In this document: positions 1 to 7,069 of the stretch, piece after piece
How positions within the stretch are numbered: position 1 is the stretch's first letter
How the letters are laid out: every line of letters starts with the position of its first letter
From: Candidatus Omnitrophota bacterium
GTDB taxonomy: Bacteria > Omnitrophota > Gorgyraeia > Gygaellales > Profunditerraquicolaceae
Assembly: GCA_028687205.1 (NCBI GenBank)
Contig: JAQUAP010000006.1
Location: 1-27,192, forward strand
Length of the DNA stretch: 27,192 nucleotides
Direction of reading: 5' to 3'
Program-made: the position numbers and the translations under genes
Notes under the pieces: model-generated
Databases searched by the model: none
What the model saw: the letters and a program-made list of their open reading frames with translations, nothing else
What the model was told of the DNA's origin: nothing

Positions 1-363
1 CAAAAATTAAAAGGTTTGCCTAAAACGACCGCAGAATGGCTTACCTTTCGGGAATTTTCCGGGGTGGAAGGATATTCCAGCGCTTTTCGCAAACGTTCGC
101 TTGAACCGATAATCCGGAAGTACGGAGAAAATCCCGAGGCGATTAAAGCAATCTTGGGCCGGCTGCCGGCGCAAGTTTTTCCGGGCGGAGACCTGGCGAT
201 AGTTATTCAGGCATTTGAGGGTGTGCCGGTCCTGGTCAAGCTCTGGAAGGCTGACGCGGAATTCGGGCCGGACGCGAACATGTATTTTGACTCCAGTATT
301 ACCGGCATATTTTGCACCGAGGATATCGTGGTCCTCGCCGGGATGATCGGAAGCTCTTTATAG
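1..363 (+). CDS. DUF3786-like protein, 5' end cut off by window
   Basis: The reading frame is open from the first base, so the gene begins upstream of the window; a TTG at 16 is the only start-like codon near the edge and is probably internal. The visible 121 residues resemble the DUF3786 domain, a family of unknown function often found in anaerobes with or near Fe-S domains: a hydrophobic strand with a GVPVLVKLWKAD segment, then a FGPDANMYFDSS stretch and a C-terminal TEDIVVLAGMIG segment. No cysteine cluster is visible in the remaining part apart from one Cys near the C terminus, so any Fe-S module would lie upstream. The next gene starts 12 bases after the stop and has its own ribosome-binding site. 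Family assignment is from pattern memory; the function is unknown. Confidence 0.6.
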   Translation, partial: QKLKGLPKTTAEWLTFREFSGVEGYSSAFRKRSLEPIIRKYGENPEAIKAILGRLPAQVFPGGDLAIVIQAFEGVPVLVKLWKADAEFGPDANMYFDSSITGIFCTEDIVVLAGMIGSSL

Positions 364-375
364 GGAGGATTAAAA

Positions 376-942
376 ATGCGGCGCGTATTCAGTAAACTTT
401 ATCTTTTTACCGGATTAATTTTATTATTGGGCCTGAGCGGCTGTAAGGAAGACGCGCAGATTAATTATAACGCTTCGACCGGAATATTAAGTATGCCCTT
501 CGGGAAAACCTATAATTACGCCGATATCCTGGTGACCAGGGTAGTGGACGGGGATACGCTTGTGCTGGAGACAGGAGAGAGGGTGAGGCTTATCGGGATC
601 GATACTCCGGAGATACACGCATCTAATAAGCTTTATCGCGACAGCCAACGCACTAATCAGGATGTAACGACTATACAGAAAATGGGCCAGCGCGCGTATG
701 CATTTACCAAAAACCTGGTCGAAGGCAGGCGCGTAAGCCTGGAGTTTGACGTGGAGAAATATGATAAATACGACAGGTTACTGGCATATGTTTATTTAAA
801 AGACGGCACTTTTGTCAATGCCGAAATCGTCAAGCAGGGTTATGCTTCATTAATGACTTATCCGCCGAATGTAAAATACGCGGATTTATTCCTTAAGTTA
901 TACCAGGAGGCGCGCCAGAACCAGCGCGGCCTTTGGAAATAA
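376..942 (+). CDS. thermonuclease-like (SNase family) lipoprotein
   Basis: A 188-residue secreted nuclease. It opens with a lipoprotein signal peptide: basic RR, a hydrophobic core, then the lipobox L20-S21-G22-C23, so the mature protein should be lipid-anchored outside the cytoplasm. The SNase fold follows at about 50-188. Catalytic and Ca-binding positions of staphylococcal nuclease can be matched by eye: DGDT (58-61), R71 and D76/E79 in RLIGIDTPE, and R134 in the YDRLLAYVY segment. The family cleaves DNA and RNA to 3'-phosphonucleotides using Ca2+. A GGGAGG ribosome-binding site at 363-368 is well spaced from the ATG. The gene sits 12 bases after the DUF3786 gene and 12 bases before aroC, suggesting co-transcription without an obvious functional link. 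It could serve in nutrient scavenging or degradation of extracellular DNA. Confidence 0.85.
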   Translation: MRRVFSKLYLFTGLILLLGLSGCKEDAQINYNASTGILSMPFGKTYNYADILVTRVVDGDTLVLETGERVRLIGIDTPEIHASNKLYRDSQRTNQDVTTIQKMGQRAYAFTKNLVEGRRVSLEFDVEKYDKYDRLLAYVYLKDGTFVNAEIVKQGYASLMTYPPNVKYADLFLKLYQEARQNQRGLWK

Positions 943-954
943 CGGGAGGTAATT

Positions 955-1995
955 ATGTTACGCTTTTTGAGCGCGGGTGAATCACATGGTAAGGCAATGG
1001 TGGCTATTTTGGAAGGTATGCCGGCAGGCCTGAAAGTAAAACTTGATTTGGTAAATAAGGAATTAAAACGCAGGCAGCAGGGATTTGGCCGCGGTAAGCG
1101 CATGCAGATTGAAAATGACCGCGCGCAAGTGCTCTCAGGGCTTAAAAACAATACGACCCTGGGCAGCCCGATTACCCTGCTTATCCTGAACAAGGATTTT
1201 AGTATTGAAAAACTGCATAAAGTTTTATCTCCCCGGCCGGGCCACGCGGATTTAGCCGGACTTTTAAAATACGGCTTTAACGATATAAGGGAAGTTTTAG
1301 AACGCGCCTCAGCCAGGAGTACGGCGGCAACGGTGGGTGTAGGCGCATTATGCAAGATTTTCCTGAATGAGTTCAAAGTGAAGATAAGCAGCAGGGTCTT
1401 GGCTGTAGGCGGAGAAAATAACGCTTCGGCTATGAAAGCGAAAATCAGCGAAGCCATCAGGAACAAAGATACCGTCGGCGGAGTATTTGAAGTAGCTATT
1501 AAAGGCGTGCCGGTGGGCCTGGGTAGCTATGTCCAGCCGGACAAGCGCCTGGATGCCAGGTTAGCCCAGGCAATCATGTCTATTCCCGGGATTAAGGCAA
1601 TAGAGATTGGTTTAGGGTTTGGCTACGCGGTAAGCTTTGGCTCCGAAGTGCATGATGAAATTTATCATTCTAAATCCAAGGGGTATTTCCGTAAAACCAA
1701 TAATGCCGGCGGCATTGAGGGCGGGATATCTAACGGCGAGGATATAATCCTGCGCGCCTGCATGAAACCGATATGTACGCTTATGCGCCCCCTGGCCTCG
1801 GTCAATATAAATACTAAACAAGCCGCTAAAGCAGCGGCTGAGCGTTCAGACATCTCGGTAGTTGACGCTGCCGCGGTAGTGGCGGAGTCTGCCTCGGCTT
1901 TTGTCTTAACCGATGCGTTTTTGGAGAAATTCGGCCAGGATTCCTTGAGAGATATTAAAGAAAGCTACAGGATTTACGCGAAAAGAATCCGTTAG
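955..1995 (+). CDS. aroC: chorismate synthase
   Basis: Converts 5-enolpyruvylshikimate-3-phosphate to chorismate with reduced FMN, the last step of the shikimate pathway, in the cytoplasm. Family signatures are clear: GESHG at 8-12 including catalytic H11, RPGHAD with the second catalytic H97, RASARST at 117-123, the GGIEGGISNGED stretch in the middle, and a C-terminal RSDIS...VVAES signature. At 346 residues it is slightly shorter than the usual 360-390. A GGGAGG ribosome-binding site lies just upstream of the ATG. The shikimate kinase gene follows two genes downstream, so two shikimate steps cluster here, interrupted by spoVG and a palindromic element. Confidence 0.95.
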   Translation: MLRFLSAGESHGKAMVAILEGMPAGLKVKLDLVNKELKRRQQGFGRGKRMQIENDRAQVLSGLKNNTTLGSPITLLILNKDFSIEKLHKVLSPRPGHADLAGLLKYGFNDIREVLERASARSTAATVGVGALCKIFLNEFKVKISSRVLAVGGENNASAMKAKISEAIRNKDTVGGVFEVAIKGVPVGLGSYVQPDKRLDARLAQAIMSIPGIKAIEIGLGFGYAVSFGSEVHDEIYHSKSKGYFRKTNNAGGIEGGISNGEDIILRACMKPICTLMRPLASVNINTKQAAKAAAERSDISVVDAAAVVAESASAFVLTDAFLEKFGQDSLRDIKESYRIYAKRIR

Positions 1996-2026
1996 AAAAT
2001 TTCATCCTCCGCGTCTATTAAGTTAG

Positions 2027-2038
2027 AAGGGGGGTGAT
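2027..2038 (+). promoter_or_regulatory. strong ribosome-binding site of spoVG
   Basis: AAGGGGGGTGAT is nearly the full complement of the 16S rRNA 3' end. It decides the start: a GTG lies inside this site at 2034, but the ATG at 2043 is placed at normal spacing (8 bases after the G-run), so translation should begin there. Confidence 0.7.
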
Positions 2039-2042
2039 TTTT

Positions 2043-2297
2043 ATGGATGCGAACGCGATTCAGGTCAGCCGTATCTACCGCGTTGACGGCGAATCAAAAC
2101 TAAAGGCCTTTGCCGACGTAACTTTGGCGGGGATAATCGTCAAGGGTTTTAGCGTTGTTGACGGCAGCAAGGGGTTGTTTGTAAGTATGCCGCGGCACCA
2201 GGGGAAAGACGGGAAATGGTATAACACGGTTTACCCCAGCACTAAAGAGCTTAAAGAACAGTTAAGCGCAATAGTTTTGACCGCCTATAAGGAGTAA
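2043..2297 (+). CDS. spoVG: SpoVG family protein
   Basis: A small 84-residue protein matching SpoVG over its whole length: an N-terminal IQVSRIYRVDGESKLKAFADVTL strand pair, the conserved hydrophobic GFSVVDGSKGLFVSMP core and a C-terminal YPSTKELKEQLSAIVLTAY helix. In Firmicutes and Borrelia, SpoVG is a site-specific DNA/RNA-binding regulator affecting septation, virulence or metabolism; in other phyla its role is largely unknown. The ATG at 2043 is preferred over an in-frame GTG at 2034 because the latter is inside the ribosome-binding site. It lies between two shikimate genes and is followed immediately by a palindromic repeat. The strong ribosome-binding site suggests high expression. Confidence 0.88.
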   Translation: MDANAIQVSRIYRVDGESKLKAFADVTLAGIIVKGFSVVDGSKGLFVSMPRHQGKDGKWYNTVYPSTKELKEQLSAIVLTAYKE

Positions 2298-2300
2298 GGA

Positions 2301-2379
2301 TTAGGGACGGTTCTCAACTCAAAGCAAAGGTGTCCCCTTTAAGGGGACACCTTTAGATTGGTTTGAGAACCGTCCCTAA
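2301..2379. repeat. 79-base imperfect palindrome (REP/MITE-like)
   Basis: One palindrome centred on base 2340. Outer arms of 17 bases, TTAGGGACGGTTCTCAA at 2301-2317 and its exact reverse complement at 2363-2379, enclose inner arms of 14 bases (2326-2339 and 2341-2354, built on GGTGTCCCC). Only the eight bases between them on each side (2318-2325 and 2355-2362) pair poorly. It starts three bases after the spoVG stop and ends seven bases before the aroK ATG. In RNA it would form a very stable hairpin. Its compact, symmetric form resembles REP or miniature transposable elements; no transposase is in the window. No T-run follows, so it is not a typical intrinsic terminator. Confidence 0.85.
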
Positions 2380-2386
2380 ATTAAAA

Positions 2387-2902
2387 ATGAAAAATATTTA
2401 CTTAGTCGGGTTCATGGGGACAGGTAAGAGCGCGGTGGGCAGTGCGTTAGCTAAAAAAAAGAAATGGCGCTTTGTCGACCTGGATGAACTTATTGAGTTA
2501 AGGGAAAAGAGGGCCATAGCCGATATCTTTGCCAAAGAAGGTGAGGCGCATTTCCGGCGCCTGGAAAAAAAGGCCTTAAAAGAAGTAGCTAAAGAGAAAA
2601 AGTTTGTGGTTGCCTGCGGCGGCGGGATTGTCATCGATGAAGAGAATATCAAGATTATGAAGGATAGCGGCATCATCATTTGCCTTAAAGCCAGCCCCGA
2701 GGAGATATTCAAGAGGGTTTCCGGGACGACGCACCGGCCGCTGCTTAAAGTGCAGAATCCCAAAGAAAGAATAGAATTACTGCTTAAGTTGCGCTCACCC
2801 TATTATGCCAAGGCGCATAAATGCATAGATACCTCTAAACTCCCGGTAAAAGAAGTAATCGCGAAAATATTAAAGGTAGTAGCCGGCAAAAATAAAAAAT
2901 AA
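2387..2902 (+). CDS. aroK: shikimate kinase
   Basis: Phosphorylates shikimate at the 3-hydroxyl using ATP, the fifth step of the shikimate pathway. With the ATG at 2387 the protein has 171 residues, the usual size. Visible motifs: the P-loop GFMGTGKS near the N terminus, the DLDE shikimate-binding/Mg site, FRRLE with a substrate-binding arginine, the CGGGIV Walker-B-like glycine motif, and the THRPLL lid with its arginine. A TTG eight codons earlier (2363) is in frame but lies inside the palindromic repeat and would add a tail not seen in the family, so it is rejected. No Shine-Dalgarno sequence is visible before the ATG because the palindrome ends seven bases upstream. Confidence 0.93.
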   Translation: MKNIYLVGFMGTGKSAVGSALAKKKKWRFVDLDELIELREKRAIADIFAKEGEAHFRRLEKKALKEVAKEKKFVVACGGGIVIDEENIKIMKDSGIIICLKASPEEIFKRVSGTTHRPLLKVQNPKERIELLLKLRSPYYAKAHKCIDTSKLPVKEVIAKILKVVAGKNKK

Positions 2903-2914
2903 TATCTTTTAGCT

Positions 2915-4003
2915 ATGACAAGCCTTGAAGCACTGATTGCCCTGAATATGGCGGCTAGCATAGGAAGCAGCCGGTTAAACAAACTGCTGGAATATTTCTG
3001 CCGGCCAGAGGATATCTTTGGCGCCTCCGCCGCTGAATTGATTAAAGTATCCGGCATCGGAGAAAATTCAGCCGGCCGGATTTGTTCTTTCAAGAAAGAA
3101 GACCTGGTAAAAGAATTACGGGATGCCGCTAAACTTGGCTTAAAAATTATCGCGCTTACCGCAGCGGATTATCCGGAGAACTTAAAACATATCCCGGGAG
3201 CGCCGATCGTGCTTTATGTAAAAGGAGAAATAAGGCCGGAAGATAAGCTTGCCATAGGTATCGTCGGTTCGCGCCAGGCTTCTTTTTACGGATTAAGCGC
3301 GGCAGAAAAATTCGCTTCGGCATTAGCCGCGAAAGGTTTTACCATTGTCTCCGGTATGGCCCGCGGCGTAGATACCGCTAGCCACCGCGGCGCGTTAAAA
3401 GCCGGCGGCCGTACCCTGGCAGTGATGGGCAGCGGCTTTAAGCATATTTATCCTGATGAAAATAAAGAATTAGCCGAAGAGATTTCTCAGGCCGGCGCGG
3501 TCATCTCCGAATTCCCCTTAAACGAGCAACCCTTAAAAGAAAATTTTCCCCGCCGCAACCGCATTATCAGCGGCTTAAGCTTAGGGTTGTTAGTTGCCGA
3601 GGCAGCCAGGAATAGCGGCGCCCTGATTACCGCGGATTTTGCGCTTGAACAGGGCAGAGAGGTATTCGCCCTGCCCGGCAAAATTGATTCCAGCAGCTCT
3701 TTCGGCACCAATAACCTGATTAAGCAGGGGGCAAAGTTAGTGACGGAAGTCGAAGATATATTAGAAGAATTTGACTTGATGCCTCCCTCTCCCGAAAAAG
3801 AAGGCTTAAACCCAGAATATAATTTAAAGCACGGAAACGAAAACAGGCTTTATGATTTGATTACTTCCGAGGCTGTCTCGTTGGAGGAATTAATTGAAAA
3901 AGCAAATATGGATATTCCTGAAATTTCTGCTATACTTTTAAATTTACAGCTGAGAAAACTAATCAGGCAACTTCCCGGCAAACAATTCGTAAGGAGCGCT
4001 TAA
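2915..4003 (+). CDS. dprA: DNA-processing protein DprA
   Basis: A 362-residue DprA/Smf protein. DprA binds incoming single-stranded DNA and loads RecA during natural transformation; it is also kept in many species not known to be competent. An N-terminal helix-hairpin-helix region (IKVSGIGENSAGRI, about 46-60) is followed by the extended Rossmann fold at about 100-300 with GIVGSRQAS, SGMARGVDTASHRGAL, the FPRRNRIISGLS segment and GALITADFALEQGR. A C-terminal winged-helix-like domain (about 310-362, YDLITSEAVSLEEL...) is also present, so the protein is full length. The stop codon overlaps the topA start (TAATG), and an AAGGAG inside its 3' end serves topA. The dprA-topA-xerC order recalls the smf-topA-codV locus of Firmicutes. 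Confidence 0.95.
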   Translation: MTSLEALIALNMAASIGSSRLNKLLEYFCRPEDIFGASAAELIKVSGIGENSAGRICSFKKEDLVKELRDAAKLGLKIIALTAADYPENLKHIPGAPIVLYVKGEIRPEDKLAIGIVGSRQASFYGLSAAEKFASALAAKGFTIVSGMARGVDTASHRGALKAGGRTLAVMGSGFKHIYPDENKELAEEISQAGAVISEFPLNEQPLKENFPRRNRIISGLSLGLLVAEAARNSGALITADFALEQGREVFALPGKIDSSSSFGTNNLIKQGAKLVTEVEDILEEFDLMPPSPEKEGLNPEYNLKHGNENRLYDLITSEAVSLEELIEKANMDIPEISAILLNLQLRKLIRQLPGKQFVRSA

Positions 4004-5979
4004 TGAAGAAGAAAAGTTTAGTGATTGTCGAGTCTCCCACCAAGGCCAAGACCATCGGCAAGATCCTGGGAGAGGATTTTAGCGTGGTCTCTTCCATGGG
4101 GCATATCATTGACCTGCCCCAGAAAAAGCTCGGCGTAGAAATAGAAAAAGATTTTGCGCCGGAATACGTGACGCTTTCCGGCAGGCAGAAGGTTTTGACG
4201 GAGTTGAAAAAAGAAGCCAAGGGTAAAACCGCCGTATATGTCGCGACTGACCCTGACCGCGAAGGCGAAGCCATCGGCTGGCAGATAAAAGAGCGTATTT
4301 TAAAGGACGCCAATATTTTGCGGGTCACCTTCCATGAGATTACTCCGAGCGCGGTCAAAGAGGCGTTTAAACACCCGCGTGAATTTGATACTAAAATGGT
4401 CGAGGCGCAGGTAGGCCGCAGGATCTTAGACAGGATTATGGGTTATTTCTTAAGCCCGCTGCTTTGGAAAAAAATTGCCCGGGGCTTGAGCGCCGGCCGC
4501 GTGCAGTCCGTAGCCTTACGTTTAATTATTGAGCGCGAACGGGAGATCCAAAAATTCGTCCCCCGCGAATATTGGGAGATGGAAGCGGAACTGGCCAAAG
4601 GCAATGACAAATTTTTAGCCAAACTGGATAAGATCGATAGCCAAAAAGCGGAGATCGGGAAAAAAGAAGAGGCGGATGATTTATGCGGCGATATTAAGGG
4701 AAAGCAGTTTGTCGTCTCGGAGATTAAAAAGAGCGAGAAAAAGCGTTATGCCGAGCCGCCGTTTATCACCAGCACCATGCAGCAGGATGCGTTTAATAAA
4801 TTAAGGTTTAACGCCAATAAAACCATGTCCGTTGCCCAAGGCCTCTATGAAGGCATTGATATCGGCCAGGATAACCCGGTTGGCCTAATTACCTATATGC
4901 GCACGGATTCTCCGCGCGTTGCTCCCGAGGCCATCAATGAGGTGCGTAGTTTTATTGCCAGGAGCTTCGGCAAAGAATATGTCCCGGAGAAGCCGAATTA
5001 TTATAAGGTCAAGAAGCTTGCCCAGGAAGCGCATGAGGCGATCCGCCCTACTTTTGTTTCGCGCCATCCGGACAGCCTGAAAACTTTCCTGACGCCCGAC
5101 CAGCATAAATTATACGAACTTATTTATAACCGTTTTCTGGCCAGCCAGATGAAGCCTGCTCTCTATGCCGTAACCTCCGTAACGATAAACGCGGGTAAAT
5201 ATCAGTTTAACGCAACGGGAAGCACACTTACCTTCAGCGGTTTTACGGCGGCTTATAACAGGAACGGCGAAGATGAGGAAACAGAAAAAGATAAGGCCAA
5301 AAAGAACGTGATCCCGGCATTAGCCAAAGGAGATATACTGGAGTTATTAAGACTCCTGCCTTCGCAGCATTTTACCAAGCCCGCGGGGCGTTATTCTGAC
5401 AGTTCTTTGATTAAGGCGCTGGAAGAGGATGGCGTAGGCCGGCCTTCGACTTACGCGCCGATAATTTATACCCTCATATTGCGCGATTATGTGCGCCGGA
5501 TCAAAGGCTACCTGAATCCGACGGAACTGGGTTTTATGGTCTGCGACCTGCTGGTTGAATATTTTCCCAAGATCATCGATATAAAATTTACTGCGGCCAT
5601 GGAAGAAGAGCTGGATGAGATCGAAGAAGGCACGCTTGGCCGGCTAAAGGTGCTGCAGGATTTCTATACGCCTTTTAAAGCCAGCCTTGATTTTGCCCAG
5701 GCAAACATCAAAAAGGAAGTTATTACCACAGATGAGGTTTGCGCTAAGTGCGGTAAGCCGATGATTATCAAATGGGGCAGACGGGGAAAGTTCTTAAGCT
5801 GCTCGGGGTTTCCCGAGTGTAAAAATTCCAAGTCCATTACCACGGGAGTCAAGTGCCCGCAGGAAGGTTGCGGCGGAGAGCTGATTGAGCGCCGCTCCGT
5901 GCGCGGATTTTTCTACGGTTGCTCTAATTTTCCGAAGTGCCGATTTACCGCGCGTACTTTACCGGAGAGTAAGGAATAG
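4003..5979 (+). CDS. topA: DNA topoisomerase I (type IA)
   Basis: Relaxes negative supercoils by single-strand passage. The 658-residue protein starts with the Toprim domain (VIVESPTKAKTIGKIL; the DPDREGEAIGWQ acidic motif), continues through the RRILDRIMGYFLSPLLW and GLSAGRVQSVALRLI segments, and has the catalytic tyrosine Y298 in GLITYMRTDSPR. Two C-terminal zinc-finger-like modules are intact: C-x2-C...C-x5-C in the CAKCGKPM to SGFPEC stretch, and the CPQEGCGG...CSNFPKC stretch. Translation is coupled to dprA through a one-base overlap, and AAGGAG at 3991-3996 is its ribosome-binding site. A 212-base gap with a palindromic element follows. Confidence 0.97.
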   Translation: MKKKSLVIVESPTKAKTIGKILGEDFSVVSSMGHIIDLPQKKLGVEIEKDFAPEYVTLSGRQKVLTELKKEAKGKTAVYVATDPDREGEAIGWQIKERILKDANILRVTFHEITPSAVKEAFKHPREFDTKMVEAQVGRRILDRIMGYFLSPLLWKKIARGLSAGRVQSVALRLIIEREREIQKFVPREYWEMEAELAKGNDKFLAKLDKIDSQKAEIGKKEEADDLCGDIKGKQFVVSEIKKSEKKRYAEPPFITSTMQQDAFNKLRFNANKTMSVAQGLYEGIDIGQDNPVGLITYMRTDSPRVAPEAINEVRSFIARSFGKEYVPEKPNYYKVKKLAQEAHEAIRPTFVSRHPDSLKTFLTPDQHKLYELIYNRFLASQMKPALYAVTSVTINAGKYQFNATGSTLTFSGFTAAYNRNGEDEETEKDKAKKNVIPALAKGDILELLRLLPSQHFTKPAGRYSDSSLIKALEEDGVGRPSTYAPIIYTLILRDYVRRIKGYLNPTELGFMVCDLLVEYFPKIIDIKFTAAMEEELDEIEEGTLGRLKVLQDFYTPFKASLDFAQANIKKEVITTDEVCAKCGKPMIIKWGRRGKFLSCSGFPECKNSKSITTGVKCPQEGCGGELIERRSVRGFFYGCSNFPKCRFTARTLPESKE

Positions 5980-5989
5980 TTTTGCTCTC

Positions 5990-6140
5990 AGGGTATTGCT
6001 CGCGCGCTGAAAATCTTCGCCGAGTGCTACGGTTTACGGCTCACTCCCGGAAGGACTTACGCGGGGTGCTATTCCTCCGTTCGCCGTAAATCCTTGCACT
6101 CATCTGCCGAAAATTTTCTAATGCGCGCTCACAACACCCT
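5990..6140. repeat. 151-base imperfect palindromic intergenic element
   Basis: The gap between topA and xerC is mostly filled by an imperfect inverted repeat. The left arm (5990-6040) and the reverse complement of the right arm (6083-6140) align by eye over about 50-58 bases with short gaps, sharing AGGGT-TTG, CGCGC, GAAAAT-TTCG, GAGTGC and TTTACGGC blocks. The 42-base centre contains a further CGGAAGGA/TCCTCCG pairing. It has no coding frame of note and no sequence in common with the 2301-2379 palindrome. It could be a miniature transposable element, a structured RNA or an mRNA-stabilising hairpin; nothing in the window discriminates. Confidence 0.65.
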
Positions 6141-6191
6141 TCGGCAAAACATATTCATTCTATCAACGTAACTAAGTAGGCGATATTTATT

Positions 6192-7061
6192 ATGGATAAA
6201 TACATAGAAAAATTCATGCGCTATTTGGAGATTGAGAAGAATTATTCCGGGCATACGCTTTTAAATTATAAGCTGGACCTGAATGATTTTAAAAAATTCT
6301 GCGGGGAGATCGACTTAGAAAAGATAGATTACCTGCTTTTGAGGAAGTACCTGGCGGTCTTAAAGGAAAAAAATTTAGGGAACCGGACGGTCGGCCGCCA
6401 CCTCTCGGCCCTGCGCAGCTTTTTCCGCTTCCTTTGCCGCGAAGGTTACTTAAAGACCAATCCCATCCTTATGCTCTCCAGCCCCAAGCTCGATAAGCAC
6501 CTGCCTTCTTTTATGACCGAGGAGGAAGTAACTAAATTGATTGAAGCCGCTTTTCCCAAAAACGAAAAAGATGAACGCGGCCTGCGTGACCGGGCGATCC
6601 TGGAGACTTTTTATTCCAGCGGCTTAAGGATTTCCGAGCTGGTTGCTTTAAGCCTTGATGACATTGATTTTATCTCCGGGATTGTCAAGGCCATGGGTAA
6701 AGGGAAAAAAGAACGGGTGGTGCCTATCGGGGATGCGGCATTAACCGCGATAAGGGAGTATCTTGATAAAAGAAAAAAAGAGAGTGACGCCTTATTCCTG
6801 AATAAAAACGGCAAGCGCATTACTACGCGGGGCGTGCGCGATATCGTAGAAAAATATTTAAAGAGCGCGGGGATAAAGCAAGGGGTCTCGCCGCACACAT
6901 TAAGGCATTCTTTTGCCACGCATTTATTGAACCGGGGAGCCGACCTGCGCACGGTGCAGGAATTATTGGGCCATGCGAATTTATCCACTACCCAGATTTA
7001 CACGCACCTGACAACCGAGAAACTAAAGAACGTTTACGACAAGGCGCATCCCCACGCCTAA
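6192..7061 (+). CDS. xerC: tyrosine recombinase XerC/XerD
   Basis: A 289-residue tyrosine recombinase of Xer size; Xer proteins resolve chromosome dimers at dif sites near the division septum. An N-terminal SAM-like DNA-binding domain (about 1-95) precedes the catalytic domain with the full set of active-site residues: R146 (SSGLRISEL), a beta-hairpin lysine around K170-K173, H235 and R238 (HTLRHSFATH), H261 (LLGHANL) and nucleophile Y270 (TQIYTHL). XerC is preferred over XerD because of the C-terminal VYDKAHPHA tail, which resembles XerC/CodV, and because the gene follows dprA-topA as codV does in Bacillus. No adjacent phage or integron gene argues for an integrase role. The ribosome-binding site is weak (GTAGG). 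Confidence 0.9.
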   Translation: MDKYIEKFMRYLEIEKNYSGHTLLNYKLDLNDFKKFCGEIDLEKIDYLLLRKYLAVLKEKNLGNRTVGRHLSALRSFFRFLCREGYLKTNPILMLSSPKLDKHLPSFMTEEEVTKLIEAAFPKNEKDERGLRDRAILETFYSSGLRISELVALSLDDIDFISGIVKAMGKGKKERVVPIGDAALTAIREYLDKRKKESDALFLNKNGKRITTRGVRDIVEKYLKSAGIKQGVSPHTLRHSFATHLLNRGADLRTVQELLGHANLSTTQIYTHLTTEKLKNVYDKAHPHA

Positions 7062-7069
7062 AGGATAAT

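Noticed and set aside
858..1466. Minus-strand open frame of 202 codons opposite aroC
   Set aside because: The plus strand carries unmistakable chorismate synthase motifs; the opposite frame is a shadow.
2301..2379. Palindrome as an intrinsic terminator of spoVG
   Set aside because: The stem is far longer than needed and is followed by TAAATTAAAAATG, not a T-run, on the plus strand; a repeat element explains it better.
2363..2389. Upstream TTG start for shikimate kinase
   Set aside because: It lies in the palindromic element and adds residues unlike the family; the ATG at 2387 begins the conserved protein.
3928..3936. Extended -10 (TGC-TATACT) inside dprA, 66 bases before topA
   Set aside because: No -35 element is visible and topA has its own coupling to dprA; evidence is too thin to call a promoter.
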